A stretch of 64,000 nt of DNA, taken from assembly GCF_004403945.1 (NCBI RefSeq), contig NZ_SOHM01000031.1, positions 460,532 through 524,531 of the forward strand. Reading direction: 5' to 3'. The stretch comes from Cryobacterium lactosi. Lineage in GTDB: Bacteria > Actinomycetota > Actinomycetes > Actinomycetales > Microbacteriaceae. The notes below the pieces were generated by a model that ran no database searches, had not been told where the DNA came from, and was given only the letters and a program-made list of their open reading frames with translations. Each line of letters opens with the position of its first letter. The stretch's first letter is position 1. A program made the position numbers and the translations under genes. Below, in pieces: positions 17,197 through 25,664 of this stretch.

Positions 17197-17682
17197 ATGA
17201 CCACCACACGCCAGGCACAGAGCACCACGACCGGTGCCGAAACCATGGACAACTACGGCGGCACCTCGGGCTGGACCGGCTGGATAGTCTTCGCCGGCGT
17301 CATGATGTTGATGATGGGCGCGTTCCACGTCATCCAGGGCCTGGTCGCCCTTTTCCAGGACACCTACTACCTCGTCGGACAGGAGGGGCTGGTGGTGCAG
17401 GTCGACTACACGACCTGGGGCTGGGTTCACACGATCCTGGGCGCCGTGGTGATCCTGGCCGGCGTAGCCCTGCTCGCCGGGCAGATGTGGGCACGCGTCA
17501 TCGCGATCATCCTGGCCTTCGGCAGCGCCCTGGTGAACATCGCCTTCCTCGGCGCGTACCCGCTCTGGTCGCTGACCATGATCGCCATCGATGTTCTGGT
17601 GATCTACGCGGTGACCATGCACGGCAGCGAGATGAAGCCGATCACGGCGAGCCGGACCCGCGCGACCAGCGACGAGGAGTGA
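17197..17682 (+). CDS. DUF7144-like small membrane protein
   Basis: 161 residues from ATG at 17197 with a GGAGGA site. After a soluble 25-residue head there are four hydrophobic segments, for example WTGWIVFAGVMMLMMGAFHV and VHTILGAVVILAGVALLAG. A short extracellular stretch holds VDYTTWGWVH. This pattern is common in actinobacterial proteins of unknown function, often with general-stress expression. It stands alone between xdhC and the convergent xdh genes and is probably unrelated to them. Confidence 0.75.
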   Translation: MTTTRQAQSTTTGAETMDNYGGTSGWTGWIVFAGVMMLMMGAFHVIQGLVALFQDTYYLVGQEGLVVQVDYTTWGWVHTILGAVVILAGVALLAGQMWARVIAIILAFGSALVNIAFLGAYPLWSLTMIAIDVLVIYAVTMHGSEMKPITASRTRATSDEE

Positions 17683-17690
17683 CCGACCGG

Positions 17691-17716
17691 CTGGCCCCGC
17701 TACCAGAGGGGGCCAG
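17691..17716. terminator. Hairpin between convergent membrane-protein and xanthine dehydrogenase genes
   Basis: CTGGCCCC (17691-17698) pairs perfectly with GGGGCCAG (17709-17716) across a 10-base loop, in the 66-bp gap between convergent genes. No T-run is present. Position suggests a bidirectional terminator. Confidence 0.5.
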
Positions 17717-17748
17717 TCGGCGCACTGTTCGCCACGTGCCGCTGGTCG

Positions 17749-20577
17749 TCAGGTGCCACTGTTCATCAGCCGCCACAGGCGGTCGCGGGACATCGGCAGT
17801 TCATACGACCGCACGCCGAGGGCATCCCGCACCGCGTTGGCCAGCGCCGGCGCCACCGGGTTGTACGGCGACTCGCTCATTGACTTGGCGCCGTACGGTC
17901 CCAGGTCGTCGGCGGTGTCCGCGAAGTACACCTCAGTGACCGGCAGGTCTGCCAACTGCGGAATGTGATAGTTCCGCAGCACGGAGGTCAGAACGGTTCC
18001 GGCGCCGTCGAGGATGAGTTCCTCGTAGAGCGCGGTGCCGATGGCCTGGGCCACCCCACCCTCGATCTGGCCGCGGCACTGTTCGGGGTTCATCACGAAC
18101 CCCGCATCCGCGGTCTGGATCGACTGCAGCATCCGCACCTCACCGGTGGCGGTGTTCACCGCCACCCTGAACGCGTGCACGTTGAACGCCAGAGAGCGGC
18201 GGGCGCCGTCCTCGCGGCCGATGCCGGTCAGACCCTCGCCGGTGAGGCCGTCCGGACCGGCCAGGTCGGCCAACGGGACGAAGACCTCGCCGGCGCGGAG
18301 GCCGTCGGCGGCCAACACGAAGTCCCCGGCGGGCCGGCCGGTGAGCCGGGCCGCCTTCTCGCGCAGCAGGCCGGCCAGCTGCACCGCCGCGCCGTGCACG
18401 GCCTTGCCCGCCACCACCACGCCGGCCGACCCGAAGGCGCCGGTGTCATAGCCGGCGGTATCGGTGTCCGACTGCAGGATTCGGATCTGGCTCGGGCTGG
18501 TGTTCAGCGCCGTCGCCGCGATCTGCGTGTGCACAGTGGTGGTGCCGTTGCCGAACTCGGCGGTGCCCACCCGCACCAGGTACTCTCCGTCCCGGTCCAC
18601 CGTGATGGTGGCCTGGGAGAAGTGGCCGCGTGGCGGTGTCGTCGCGATCATCGACGACGCCATGCCCTCGCCCACCCGCCAGTCGGCGCCGGCCGGTGCG
18701 GCCACCCCGTTGCCGCGGGCCAGGGCGGCCTGGGCGAGGTCGAGGCACTGGTCAAGGCCGTAGCTGGCGAAGCCGATGTCGTCGCCCTCCTGGTGGGTCA
18801 CCACGAGGGGGTCGCCGGGGCGCACCGAGTTGATCCGGCGGAGGTCGAACGGGTTGATGCCCAACTCGGCGGCGAGTTCGTCGAGGGCGCACTCGATGCC
18901 GTAGATGACCTGGCCCAGGCCGTAGCCACGGAAGGCGCCCGACGGCGGGTTGTTCGTGTAGACGGCCTGGGCATCCACCCGCTTGTTGGGCACGTTGTAC
19001 AGGGCCACGGACTCGCTGGTGCCGTGGAACATCACGCCGGGGGCGTGGTTGCCGTAGGAGCCGGTGTCGGAGAGCACGTCGATGGCCAGGGCCGTGAGCC
19101 GGCCGTCGCTGGTGGCGCCCAGGGTGACGCCGACCCGCATCGGGTGCCGGGCCGGGGAGGCGGCGAGCTCGTCGGTGCGGGTGAACTCGTACTGCACGGG
19201 CCGGCCAGTTTTCAGCACGGCGAGGGTGACGACGTCCTCGGTGAGGATCTCCTGCTTGCCGCCGAAGCCGCCGCCGACGCGGGCGGTGAAGACGCGGACC
19301 GCCGCGAGGTCGAGGTCGAAGATCCGGCTGATCTCCTTCTGCACCAGGAACGGTACCTGGGAGCTCGTGCGCAGCACGAGCCGCTCGTCCTCCAGAGCGC
19401 CGATGGTGGCGTGCGTCTCGAGCTGGGTGTGGGCGACCCGCTGGGTCTGCCAGGTGCCGGTGACCACGGTGTCGGCGGCGGCGAGGCCCGCCGCCACGTC
19501 GCCGTACTCGCCGTGCAGCTCGGCGACCAGGTTCCGGGAGGGGTCGGCCACGCGGCTGGCCTGGGCATCCTTGTCGCCGTGGACGAGCGGGGCGCCGGGC
19601 TTCAGAGCGTCGGCGGGGTCGAAGACCGCTGGCAGCACCTCGTACTCCACCGCGAGCAGCCGGCAGGCGTGCTCGGCGATGGCCACCGAGTCGGCGACCA
19701 CGGCGGCGACCCGCTGGCCGCGGTGCCGCAGCACGGAGTCGAAGACCAGGCTGTCGTCCGGGTCGTCGAGCCGGCTCTCGTGCCGGGCCGAGGAGTACAG
19801 GGTGGCGGGGGAGTCACCGTGGCTGAGCACGGCGTGCACCCCGGGCAGGGCTCGGGCGGCGGTGTCGTCGATGGAGCTGATGCGGGCATGGGCGTGCGGG
19901 CTGCGGAGCACCGCGAGGTGCAGCAGGCCGGGCACCGAGACGTCGAGGGTGTACGGCTCCTGGCCGCTGACCACTCGCGCGGCGGCGGGGGCGCGGAGCG
20001 ATCCGCCGACCCGGCCGTCGGTGGCGGTGGTGCGGGGCTGGTTAGGTCGCCGGGTGGGGCGCACGGGACCGAGACCGGAGACCGGCGCGGCCGCGGGGTG
20101 GGCCGCATCCGCTGGCTGCTCGTGGTTGTGTCCGCAGCCGTCGGCCGGCGTGTGCCGGTCGCGGATGGCGTCGTCGATGGCCCGGTAGCCCGTGCACCGG
20201 CACAGGTTGCCCTTGAGCAGGCGGGGCAGGTCGTCCAGCTGGTGCTCCTGGATGGTGGACGCCGTCACGACCATGCCGGGCGTGCAGAAGCCGCACTGGA
20301 AGCCGGCCGCGTCGATGAAGCGCTGCTGGATGGGGGCCAGGTTCTCCGGACCGCCGATGCCGGTGGCGGTGGTGACGTCGTGACCCTCGGCCCTGTAGGC
20401 AGGGTAGATGCACGAGTGTACGGGGGTTCCGTCGACGAGCACCGAGCAGGCCCCGCAGTCGCCGGTGTCGCAGCCCTTCTTCACCTCGAAGTGTTCCTGT
20501 GCGCGGAGGTACGTGCGGAGCGCTTGGCCGGCCTGGGCCGGTGCGTCGACCGGGTTGCCGTTCACGGTCAGTTTCAT
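17749..20577 (-). CDS. Xanthine dehydrogenase-family protein, fused 2Fe-2S and molybdopterin subunits
   Basis: 942 residues. Residues 1-150 are a two-cluster ferredoxin module: C36, C41, C44, C56 bind the plant-type cluster, and C95, C98, C126, C128 the second. A polar linker leads to the molybdopterin part from about 190. There GGGFGGKQE, AFRGYGLGQ and GAKSMSE supply cofactor and catalytic sites, the last with the conserved glutamate. Such enzymes hydroxylate purines or aldehydes with water. With the FAD subunit upstream it would make a two-gene xanthine dehydrogenase. The purine context favours xanthine or hypoxanthine, but an aldehyde substrate cannot be excluded. Confidence 0.88.
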   Translation of the reverse strand: MKLTVNGNPVDAPAQAGQALRTYLRAQEHFEVKKGCDTGDCGACSVLVDGTPVHSCIYPAYRAEGHDVTTATGIGGPENLAPIQQRFIDAAGFQCGFCTPGMVVTASTIQEHQLDDLPRLLKGNLCRCTGYRAIDDAIRDRHTPADGCGHNHEQPADAAHPAAAPVSGLGPVRPTRRPNQPRTTATDGRVGGSLRAPAAARVVSGQEPYTLDVSVPGLLHLAVLRSPHAHARISSIDDTAARALPGVHAVLSHGDSPATLYSSARHESRLDDPDDSLVFDSVLRHRGQRVAAVVADSVAIAEHACRLLAVEYEVLPAVFDPADALKPGAPLVHGDKDAQASRVADPSRNLVAELHGEYGDVAAGLAAADTVVTGTWQTQRVAHTQLETHATIGALEDERLVLRTSSQVPFLVQKEISRIFDLDLAAVRVFTARVGGGFGGKQEILTEDVVTLAVLKTGRPVQYEFTRTDELAASPARHPMRVGVTLGATSDGRLTALAIDVLSDTGSYGNHAPGVMFHGTSESVALYNVPNKRVDAQAVYTNNPPSGAFRGYGLGQVIYGIECALDELAAELGINPFDLRRINSVRPGDPLVVTHQEGDDIGFASYGLDQCLDLAQAALARGNGVAAPAGADWRVGEGMASSMIATTPPRGHFSQATITVDRDGEYLVRVGTAEFGNGTTTVHTQIAATALNTSPSQIRILQSDTDTAGYDTGAFGSAGVVVAGKAVHGAAVQLAGLLREKAARLTGRPAGDFVLAADGLRAGEVFVPLADLAGPDGLTGEGLTGIGREDGARRSLAFNVHAFRVAVNTATGEVRMLQSIQTADAGFVMNPEQCRGQIEGGVAQAIGTALYEELILDGAGTVLTSVLRNYHIPQLADLPVTEVYFADTADDLGPYGAKSMSESPYNPVAPALANAVRDALGVRSYELPMSRDRLWRLMNSGT

Positions 20578-21425
20578 GCGCGGCTCTCATCATCGGCGCC
20601 GGGGGCGGCAGGGAGGGTCGGCGTGGCCAACTCCAGGCGGATCTCCTCGCCGAGCAGGCCGCTGACGGCACGGCGCCAGTCCGCGGCGCCGTGCGCATCC
20701 GTGAACCAGGCGTCGATGCGCGCGATGTCCGCGGCCAGCGCGGCCGGGTCGGGCAGGTCGGGGTAGCGCAGTTGGACCGGGCGCACGGTGCCGCCGGTCA
20801 CGGTGAGCACGAAGGCGCCGTCGGTGTCCAGCCGGCCGATCAGCACCGCGCCGGAGCGGCCGAGCGGGGACAGGGCGATCTTGCGGTACGCGGTGCGGGC
20901 GGCCAGGGCGGCAGCCGGCACCCGGATGGAGCGCAGCACGTCGCCGGGTTCGAGAACGTTGGTGGTGTTGCCGGTGACGAATTCGACGGCCGGCATCAGC
21001 TCGTCGGTGCCGTCGGCGCGCCAGATCAGTACCTCGGCGTCGAGGGCGGCGGTGAGGCAGATCATCGGACCTGCGGGCAGCGAGGTGCACAGGTTGCCGC
21101 CGATTGTGGCCACGTTCCAGACCTTGAACGAACCGTACAGGGCCGTGCAGGCCTGGTGGAAGACCGGGTGGGCGACCCAGCCGGGCGCCGCGGGCATCCG
21201 CGCCAGCTCGGCGAGGGTGCAGGTGGCGGCGATCTCGAGGCCGTCGGGGGTGACGGTGAGCGCGGGCCAGCCCAGGGTCTGCAGGTCGACGAGGCCGGTG
21301 AGGTGGATGCGGGGGTCGGCGAAGAGTTCGGAGCCGCCGGCCAGCGGCACGACGGTCGCGCTGAGCGCGGCGAGGTCGGCGCGGGTGCGGGCCGGGGTGA
21401 TGGTTGCCACGGTGGTCAGGTCCAT
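20574..21425 (-). CDS. FAD-binding subunit of the xanthine dehydrogenase
   Basis: 283 residues from ATG at 21425. PLAGGSELFADPRIHL and WNVATIGGNLCTSLPAG are the FAD pyrophosphate-binding loops of the CoxM/XdhB family, and the CO-dehydrogenase-flavoprotein C-terminal domain follows. It passes electrons from the iron-sulfur clusters to NAD+ or another acceptor. Its stop overlaps the start of the fused subunit by four bases, so the two are coupled. Gene order FAD then fused Fe-S/Mo differs from the E. coli three-gene arrangement. Confidence 0.88.
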   Translation of the reverse strand: MDLTTVATITPARTRADLAALSATVVPLAGGSELFADPRIHLTGLVDLQTLGWPALTVTPDGLEIAATCTLAELARMPAAPGWVAHPVFHQACTALYGSFKVWNVATIGGNLCTSLPAGPMICLTAALDAEVLIWRADGTDELMPAVEFVTGNTTNVLEPGDVLRSIRVPAAALAARTAYRKIALSPLGRSGAVLIGRLDTDGAFVLTVTGGTVRPVQLRYPDLPDPAALAADIARIDAWFTDAHGAADWRRAVSGLLGEEIRLELATPTLPAAPGADDESRA

Positions 21426-21620
21426 CCGGTCTCCAAAAAGTCGTGGTTGCCGGCATCGTAGGTGCGCTGCAACCAGGGTGTCGCCGGGCCTGTGGGCACC
21501 GCCGAGGGGCGCCCATGCGGGCGCCGACATCCCTAGTCAAGCGCAGCATTGTGTCGGCCATGTAAACCGCCCCGGCGCCGCTCAGCCGATCCACAGTTTT
21601 GCGGGGTGATCGGGCTCCCA

Positions 21621-21682
21621 TTGTTGCCCGTGCGGACGATTGCGTCCGGCGCGCCAGACGCAATCGTCCGCATGGGGAACAG
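21621..21682. repeat. Intergenic palindromic repeat, copy 2
   Basis: A hairpin with a perfect 15-bp core: the arms are 21632-21646 and 21657-21671, both containing CGGACGATTGCG or its complement. It is extended outward by a further nine or so pairs to TGTT/AACA. Bases 21622-21637 equal the inverted 5909-5924 of copy 1. It lies in the 271-bp gap between the divergent-facing ends of the xdh FAD gene (start 21425) and moaE (end 21697); the rest of that gap shows nothing else. Confidence 0.65.
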
Positions 21683-21696
21683 TTGCGGCGGGCAGG

Positions 21697-22182
21697 TCAG
21701 CCGAGGGCGGCGACCCACTCCGTGCTGCCGTCGGTGAAGCCCTGTTCCTTCCAAATGGGCACCCGGGCCTTGATCTCGTCGACGAGGGCGGCGCAGGCCG
21801 CGAACGCCTCCGCGCGGTGCGCGGAGGCCACGGCGCAGGCCAGCGCCACGTCGCCGATGGCCAGGTCGCCCACCCGGTGGGCGGCCGCGATCCGGCAGCC
21901 GGGGTGCCTCAGGGCCACGTCGCGGGCGACCTCCTCCAGCACCGCCTGAGCGCTCGGATGGGCGCTGTAGCGCAGCCAGGTGACGCCGCGGTCCTCGTCG
22001 TGGTTGCGCACCACGCCGGCGAACGACACGACGGCGCCGGCCGTGGCGTCGCCCACGGCATCCGTGCACTCGTCGACGGTGATCGGGGTGTCGTCGACGC
22101 GGGCGAACAGCACCGGCGAACCTGGCGCTGTGTTGCCGGCTTGCGCTGCGCTGTCGGCGGGTGGGGTGGGATCAGTGGCCAT
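21697..22182 (-). CDS. moaE: Molybdopterin synthase catalytic subunit
   Basis: 161 residues from ATG at 22182. After a loose 25-residue extension the MoaE fold begins at VLFARVDDTPI. Typical motifs are GAVVSFAGVVRNHDEDRGV, RIAAAHRVGDLAIGD and the C-terminal VPIWKEQGF with its catalytic lysine. MoaE, with the thiocarboxylated sulfur carrier MoaD, turns cyclic pyranopterin monophosphate into molybdopterin. It overlaps the end of mog by 11 bases and is the last gene of a moeA-moaC-mog-moaE operon. Confidence 0.92.
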   Translation of the reverse strand: MATDPTPPADSAAQAGNTAPGSPVLFARVDDTPITVDECTDAVGDATAGAVVSFAGVVRNHDEDRGVTWLRYSAHPSAQAVLEEVARDVALRHPGCRIAAAHRVGDLAIGDVALACAVASAHRAEAFAACAALVDEIKARVPIWKEQGFTDGSTEWVAALG

Positions 22183-22750
22183 GTCGGGGGTCCTTGGGTT
22201 CGGCGGAGCCCGTGTGCGCCTTGGGCGGGTGGCCGGTGCCGGTCGGTGCGGTGGTGTGGTCGGCGCCGCGCACCTGGTCGATGAGGTGGTCGAGGATCTC
22301 GCCGAGGACGGCCAGGCCGTCCTGCACACCGCCGGTGGAGCCGGGCAGGTTGATCACCACGGTGCGGCCGCCGGCGATTCCGGCGTAACCCCGGGAGAGC
22401 ACGGCGAGCGGGGTGGCGGCCGTGCCGCGGCGGCGCAGCTCCTCCATGATGCCGGGCAGTTGTCTTTCCAGCAGCGGCAGGGTCTGCTCCGGCGTCTGGT
22501 CGGTGGGGCTCACTCCGGTGCCGCCGGTCGTGATGACCAGGTCGAGCCCGGCCTCGACGGCCGCGGCCAGGGCGTCGCCCACGGGTTCACCGTCGGCGAC
22601 CACGGCGCGGTCCAGGACCAGCCAGCCGTGGGCGCGGAGCCAAGCGTCGATGACGGGGCCCGTGCGATCGGTGTAGACACCGGCGGCGGCCCGGGTCGAC
22701 GCCACGATGACCTGACCGGTGCGCCCGGTGGTCGGCTTCGCGGCCGTCAT
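22172..22750 (-). CDS. mog: MoaB/Mog-family molybdopterin adenylyltransferase
   Basis: 192 residues from ATG at 22750. [18 protein letters not shown] is the phosphate-binding loop of the MoaB/Mog family, and [10 protein letters not shown] completes the site. The enzyme adenylates molybdopterin before MoeA inserts molybdate. Its start overlaps the stop of moaC by four bases. A histidine- and proline-rich tail of about 20 residues extends beyond the domain into the overlap with moaE. Confidence 0.9.
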   Translation of the reverse strand: MTAAKPTTGRTGQVIVASTRAAAGVYTDRTGPVIDAWLRAHGWLVLDRAVVADGEPVGDALAAAVEAGLDLVITTGGTGVSPTDQTPEQTLPLLERQLPGIMEELRRRGTAATPLAVLSRGYAGIAGGRTVVINLPGSTGGVQDGLAVLGEILDHLIDQVRGADHTTAPTGTGHPPKAHTGSAEPKDPRHGH

Positions 22751-23253
22751 TCGGTGCTCCAATCGCCGCTCTTGCCGCCGGACTTCGCCAGGACCCGGGT
22801 GTCGGTGATCACCGCGTGCTTGTCCACGGCCTTGATCATGTCGTACAGGGTGAGGGCGGCCACCGACACGGCGGTCAGCGCCTCCATTTCGACACCGGTC
22901 ACGCCGGTGGTCTTCACCGTCGCGGTGAGGACGACCCGGTCTTCGCCCGGTGCGAAATCGATCGTGGCGCCGCTGAGCGGCAGGGGGTGGCACAGCGGAA
23001 TCAAGGCGGAGGTCTGCTTGGCGCCCATGATGCCGGCCACCCGGGCCACGGCCAGGGCCTCGCCCTTGGGCAGTTCGCCGGCCACGAGCAGGGCGATCAC
23101 GTCAGGCCGGGTGATCAACGTGGCCGTGGCCGTCGCGCGCCGTTTTGTGACGGGCTTGTCGGTCACGTCCACCATGAGGGCGGCGCCGTCGGCGCGCACA
23201 TGGCTGAGCCGGGCGGGCGACGCCGGGGTGTTCTCGGACGGGATCTCAGTCAT
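22747..23253 (-). CDS. moaC: Cyclic pyranopterin monophosphate synthase
   Basis: 168 residues from ATG at 23253. [12 protein letters not shown] and [20 protein letters not shown] are the diagnostic MoaC motifs; a KSGDW segment closes the active site. MoaC makes cyclic pyranopterin monophosphate from the MoaA product. No moaA is present in the window, so the first step must be encoded elsewhere. It overlaps moeA by eight bases and mog by four. Confidence 0.95.
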   Translation of the reverse strand: MTEIPSENTPASPARLSHVRADGAALMVDVTDKPVTKRRATATATLITRPDVIALLVAGELPKGEALAVARVAGIMGAKQTSALIPLCHPLPLSGATIDFAPGEDRVVLTATVKTTGVTGVEMEALTAVSVAALTLYDMIKAVDKHAVITDTRVLAKSGGKSGDWSTE

Positions 23254-24568
23254 CGATACTCCAATAATCCACGGGTTCGCCCGCGGCGACGCTGCCGACC
23301 CCGACGGGCAGGTGCACGAGCGCCGTCGCGGTGGCATAGGCGTGCAGGAGGTGCGAGCTCGCACCGCCCACCAGGTCGAGTGCGCCGTCGGGGCGCAGGA
23401 TGCCGCGGCGCAGTTGGTGTTTACCGGCCGGCGAGTCGACGGGCGCGGCGAGGGGCGCGCGCCGCAGGTCCCGGTCGGGCCGGGGCATCCCGGCGAGACG
23501 GCGTAGCACGGGGCGCAGGAAGACTTCGAACGAGACCAGCGCGCTGACCGGGTTGCCCGGGAAGGTGATGACCGGGACTGTGCCGCCCGGGACAGTGCTG
23601 TCCGGGACTCTGCTGTCCGGGACTCTGCTCCCGGCGCGCGGGCGACGGATCTCGCCGAGCCCCTGCGGTCCGCCGGGTTGCATGGCGACGTGCTGGAAGG
23701 TCACTCCGAGTGGGCCCAGGGCATCGCGCACCACCTCGCGGGCTCCGGCGCTGACCCCGCCGACGGTGACGATGAGATCCACCTCCGGCGCCTCGGCGAG
23801 AAGGGCGAGGAAGTCGTCGGCGTCGTCGGAACGGCAGGGTGCGACGGTCACCGTGCAGCCGGCATCCCGCAGGGCCTGGCCGAGGATGACGCTGTTCGAG
23901 TCGTAGATCTGACCCGCGGCGAGGCTCTCACCGGGCTCGCGGATCTCGTGGCCGGTGGCCATCAGCAGCACCCGGATGCGCCGCAGCACGGTGGCCGACG
24001 TCAGGCCGGCTCCCGCGAGCACACCATACTGGGCCGGGCCGAGCCGGGTTCCCGCGTCGAGGAGCCTGTCGCCTTGATGCACATCGCTGCCGGTGATCCG
24101 CACGAACGAGCCGACCGGAACGGGGGCGTGGAATGAGACGCTCGCAGCCGAGCCGTCGGATTCCGGCGGCTGGAAGCGCGGCGGATCGGCCTGCTCGATC
24201 GGCACGACGGCATCCGCGCCGGCCGGGATCGGTGCGCCCGTCATGATCGGGGCGGCGGTACCGGGCCGCAGGCGCCCGCCCGCGTCGCCGGCGGCGATTC
24301 GGCCGGCCACCGCGAGAGTCGTCGGCGAGAGCGCCGCGGCGGCCGCGAGGTCCTCGGTGCGCACGGCGTAGCCGTCCATCTGCGAGTTGTCGAAGGGAGG
24401 CAGCGCCACGGGGGAGTCGACGGCCTGCGCTAGGATCCGGCCCCGATAGCTGTCGACGTCGGTTGTCAGGCTCGAGAGGGGGAGCTTCTCGGTGGCGCGG
24501 TCACGGAACAACGGCGCGAGAAGGCTCAGAACGGCGTCCCGGTGCTGGTCGATCGTGCGCGCGTTCAT
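23246..24568 (-). CDS. moeA: Molybdopterin molybdenumtransferase
   Basis: 440 residues from ATG at 24568. [47 protein letters not shown] and ITFPGNPVS are MoeA motifs in the expected order. The enzyme inserts molybdate into adenylated molybdopterin. The loop before the FPGNPVS motif is expanded by a short tandem repeat (SRVPD and variants), which probably sits on the surface. It is the first gene of the moeA-moaC-mog-moaE operon and diverges from a DHFR-like gene across 193 bp. Confidence 0.93.
   Translation of the reverse strand: MNARTIDQHRDAVLSLLAPLFRDRATEKLPLSSLTTDVDSYRGRILAQAVDSPVALPPFDNSQMDGYAVRTEDLAAAAALSPTTLAVAGRIAAGDAGGRLRPGTAAPIMTGAPIPAGADAVVPIEQADPPRFQPPESDGSAASVSFHAPVPVGSFVRITGSDVHQGDRLLDAGTRLGPAQYGVLAGAGLTSATVLRRIRVLLMATGHEIREPGESLAAGQIYDSNSVILGQALRDAGCTVTVAPCRSDDADDFLALLAEAPEVDLIVTVGGVSAGAREVVRDALGPLGVTFQHVAMQPGGPQGLGEIRRPRAGSRVPDSRVPDSTVPGGTVPVITFPGNPVSALVSFEVFLRPVLRRLAGMPRPDRDLRRAPLAAPVDSPAGKHQLRRGILRPDGALDLVGGASSHLLHAYATATALVHLPVGVGSVAAGEPVDYWSIDD
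23572..23631. repeat. Four tandem 15-bp repeats inside moeA
   Basis: Four consecutive 15-base units beginning CCGGGAC; the units at 23602-23616 and 23617-23631 differ only in the last two bases. On the coding strand they encode [20 protein letters not shown]. The period keeps the reading frame, so copy changes would alter loop length without breaking the gene. Confidence 0.85.
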
Positions 24569-24761
24569 GCCACCATCTTGCCGCAGTTCGCTCTGGCGAA
24601 ACCGTGCGCGGGCGGCCGGGGCAGAACACCGGGCCCGGTCGGGTGCTTGAAGGGGGCCACGGCGGGGCGTATCGTGCCTCGGATACACGGTGCCAGGGTC
24701 CGGCGCTTGCTTCGTGCCGGCTGCGTGCCGGCTGTGGCGCCGGACGGCGGAAGGGCGAATC

Positions 24762-25346
24762 ATGGGACACCTCGTGGTGCAGCAGTTCGTGACTCTCGAC
24801 GGGTTCGCGGCCAACCTCGACAACGAGTTCACGGCCTACGAACTGCTCGACGGCCGCACCGACGAGTTCGACCGCAGCCAGCTGGAGTGGCTCGACGGCG
24901 TCGACGCGATGGTGCTCGGCGCCAACACCTATCGACTGTTCGTGGGCTACTGGCCCACTCCGGAAGCGGCGGACGAAGTGCTCACCGGTCCGCTCAATGC
25001 CCTGCGGCGGCATGTCTTCTCCCGCACCCTCAGCCAAGCGCCGTGGGGCGACCTGCCCGCGGCGACGCTGGAGTCCGGCGATGCCGTCGAGGCCATCCGC
25101 CGGATCAAGGCCGAGAACCAGGGAGTCGTGGTGCTGTGGGGCAGCCTCAGCCTCAGCCGCGCGTTCTTCGCCGCCGGGGAGGTGGACGAGGTGCGCCTGG
25201 TGGTGATGCCCGTCGTGATCGGTGCCGGCCGCGGAGTGTTTCCCGCCGACACCGACCCGGCCGTGCTCGACCTGCGCGGGGCGCAGACCTTCGACGACGG
25301 CCTGGTCGAGTTGCACTACGCCCTGCGCGCCGCCCCGGAGTGGTGA
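24762..25346 (+). CDS. Dihydrofolate reductase-family protein (RibD C-terminal type)
   Basis: 194 residues from ATG at 24762. QFVTLDGFAANLDNEF, MVLGANTYRLFVGYW and VVLWGSLSLSRAFFAAGEVDE with MPVVIGAGRGVF are typical of the YyaP/YwjB subgroup of RibD C-terminal-like reductases, which bind NADPH. Substrate is unknown; it is not a canonical folate enzyme. It lies 65 bp upstream of moaD on the same strand and may share its promoter, a possible link to pterin chemistry that is only positional. Confidence 0.82.
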   Translation: MGHLVVQQFVTLDGFAANLDNEFTAYELLDGRTDEFDRSQLEWLDGVDAMVLGANTYRLFVGYWPTPEAADEVLTGPLNALRRHVFSRTLSQAPWGDLPAATLESGDAVEAIRRIKAENQGVVVLWGSLSLSRAFFAAGEVDEVRLVVMPVVIGAGRGVFPADTDPAVLDLRGAQTFDDGLVELHYALRAAPEW

Positions 25347-25411
25347 CCGTCGTAGGCTGGACCGACCGGGTCGGCACGTCGACCCGGCCGCCGACGAAAG
25401 GGTTCACGACC

Positions 25412-25651
25412 ATGCAGGTGCAGGTGCGCTACTACGCCGCAGCCAAGGCGGCGACAGGGGTGGCGGAAGAGACCCGCGAACTGCCCGACGGGGCCACCAT
25501 CGGCGTGTTCCTCGACGAGCTCGGCAGCACGTCGCCTCAGGTCTTCGCCCGCTGCTCCTTCATCCTGAACGGCACGGCCACCGCAGACAGGGGTCGTCTG
25601 CTCGACGAGGGTGACCGGCTCGACGTGCTGCCGCCGTTCGCCGGCGGTTGA
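25412..25651 (+). CDS. moaD: MoaD/ThiS-family sulfur carrier protein
   Basis: 79 residues from ATG at 25412, with the ubiquitin-like fold and a C-terminal Gly-Gly (PPFAGG). That terminus is adenylated and thiocarboxylated to carry sulfur to MoaE. Size and sequence (VQVRYYAAAKAATGV, DRLDVLPPFAGG) match MoaD. ThiS is the alternative, but the neighbouring moa/moe genes favour MoaD. The likely activating enzyme is the MoeZ-type protein at 27.6-28.8 kb. Confidence 0.9.
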   Translation: MQVQVRYYAAAKAATGVAEETRELPDGATIGVFLDELGSTSPQVFARCSFILNGTATADRGRLLDEGDRLDVLPPFAGG

Positions 25652-25664
25652 ACAGGCCCTTCCG

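Noticed and set aside
17965..20766. 933-codon plus-strand open frame opposite the xanthine dehydrogenase gene
   Set aside because: It mirrors the real gene on the other strand, which has all the iron-sulfur and molybdopterin motifs. The antisense product is low-complexity.
24670..24687. GTATC/GATAC inverted repeat upstream of the DHFR-like gene as an operator
   Set aside because: Five-base arms with an eight-base spacer are likely by chance, and no second copy was seen.
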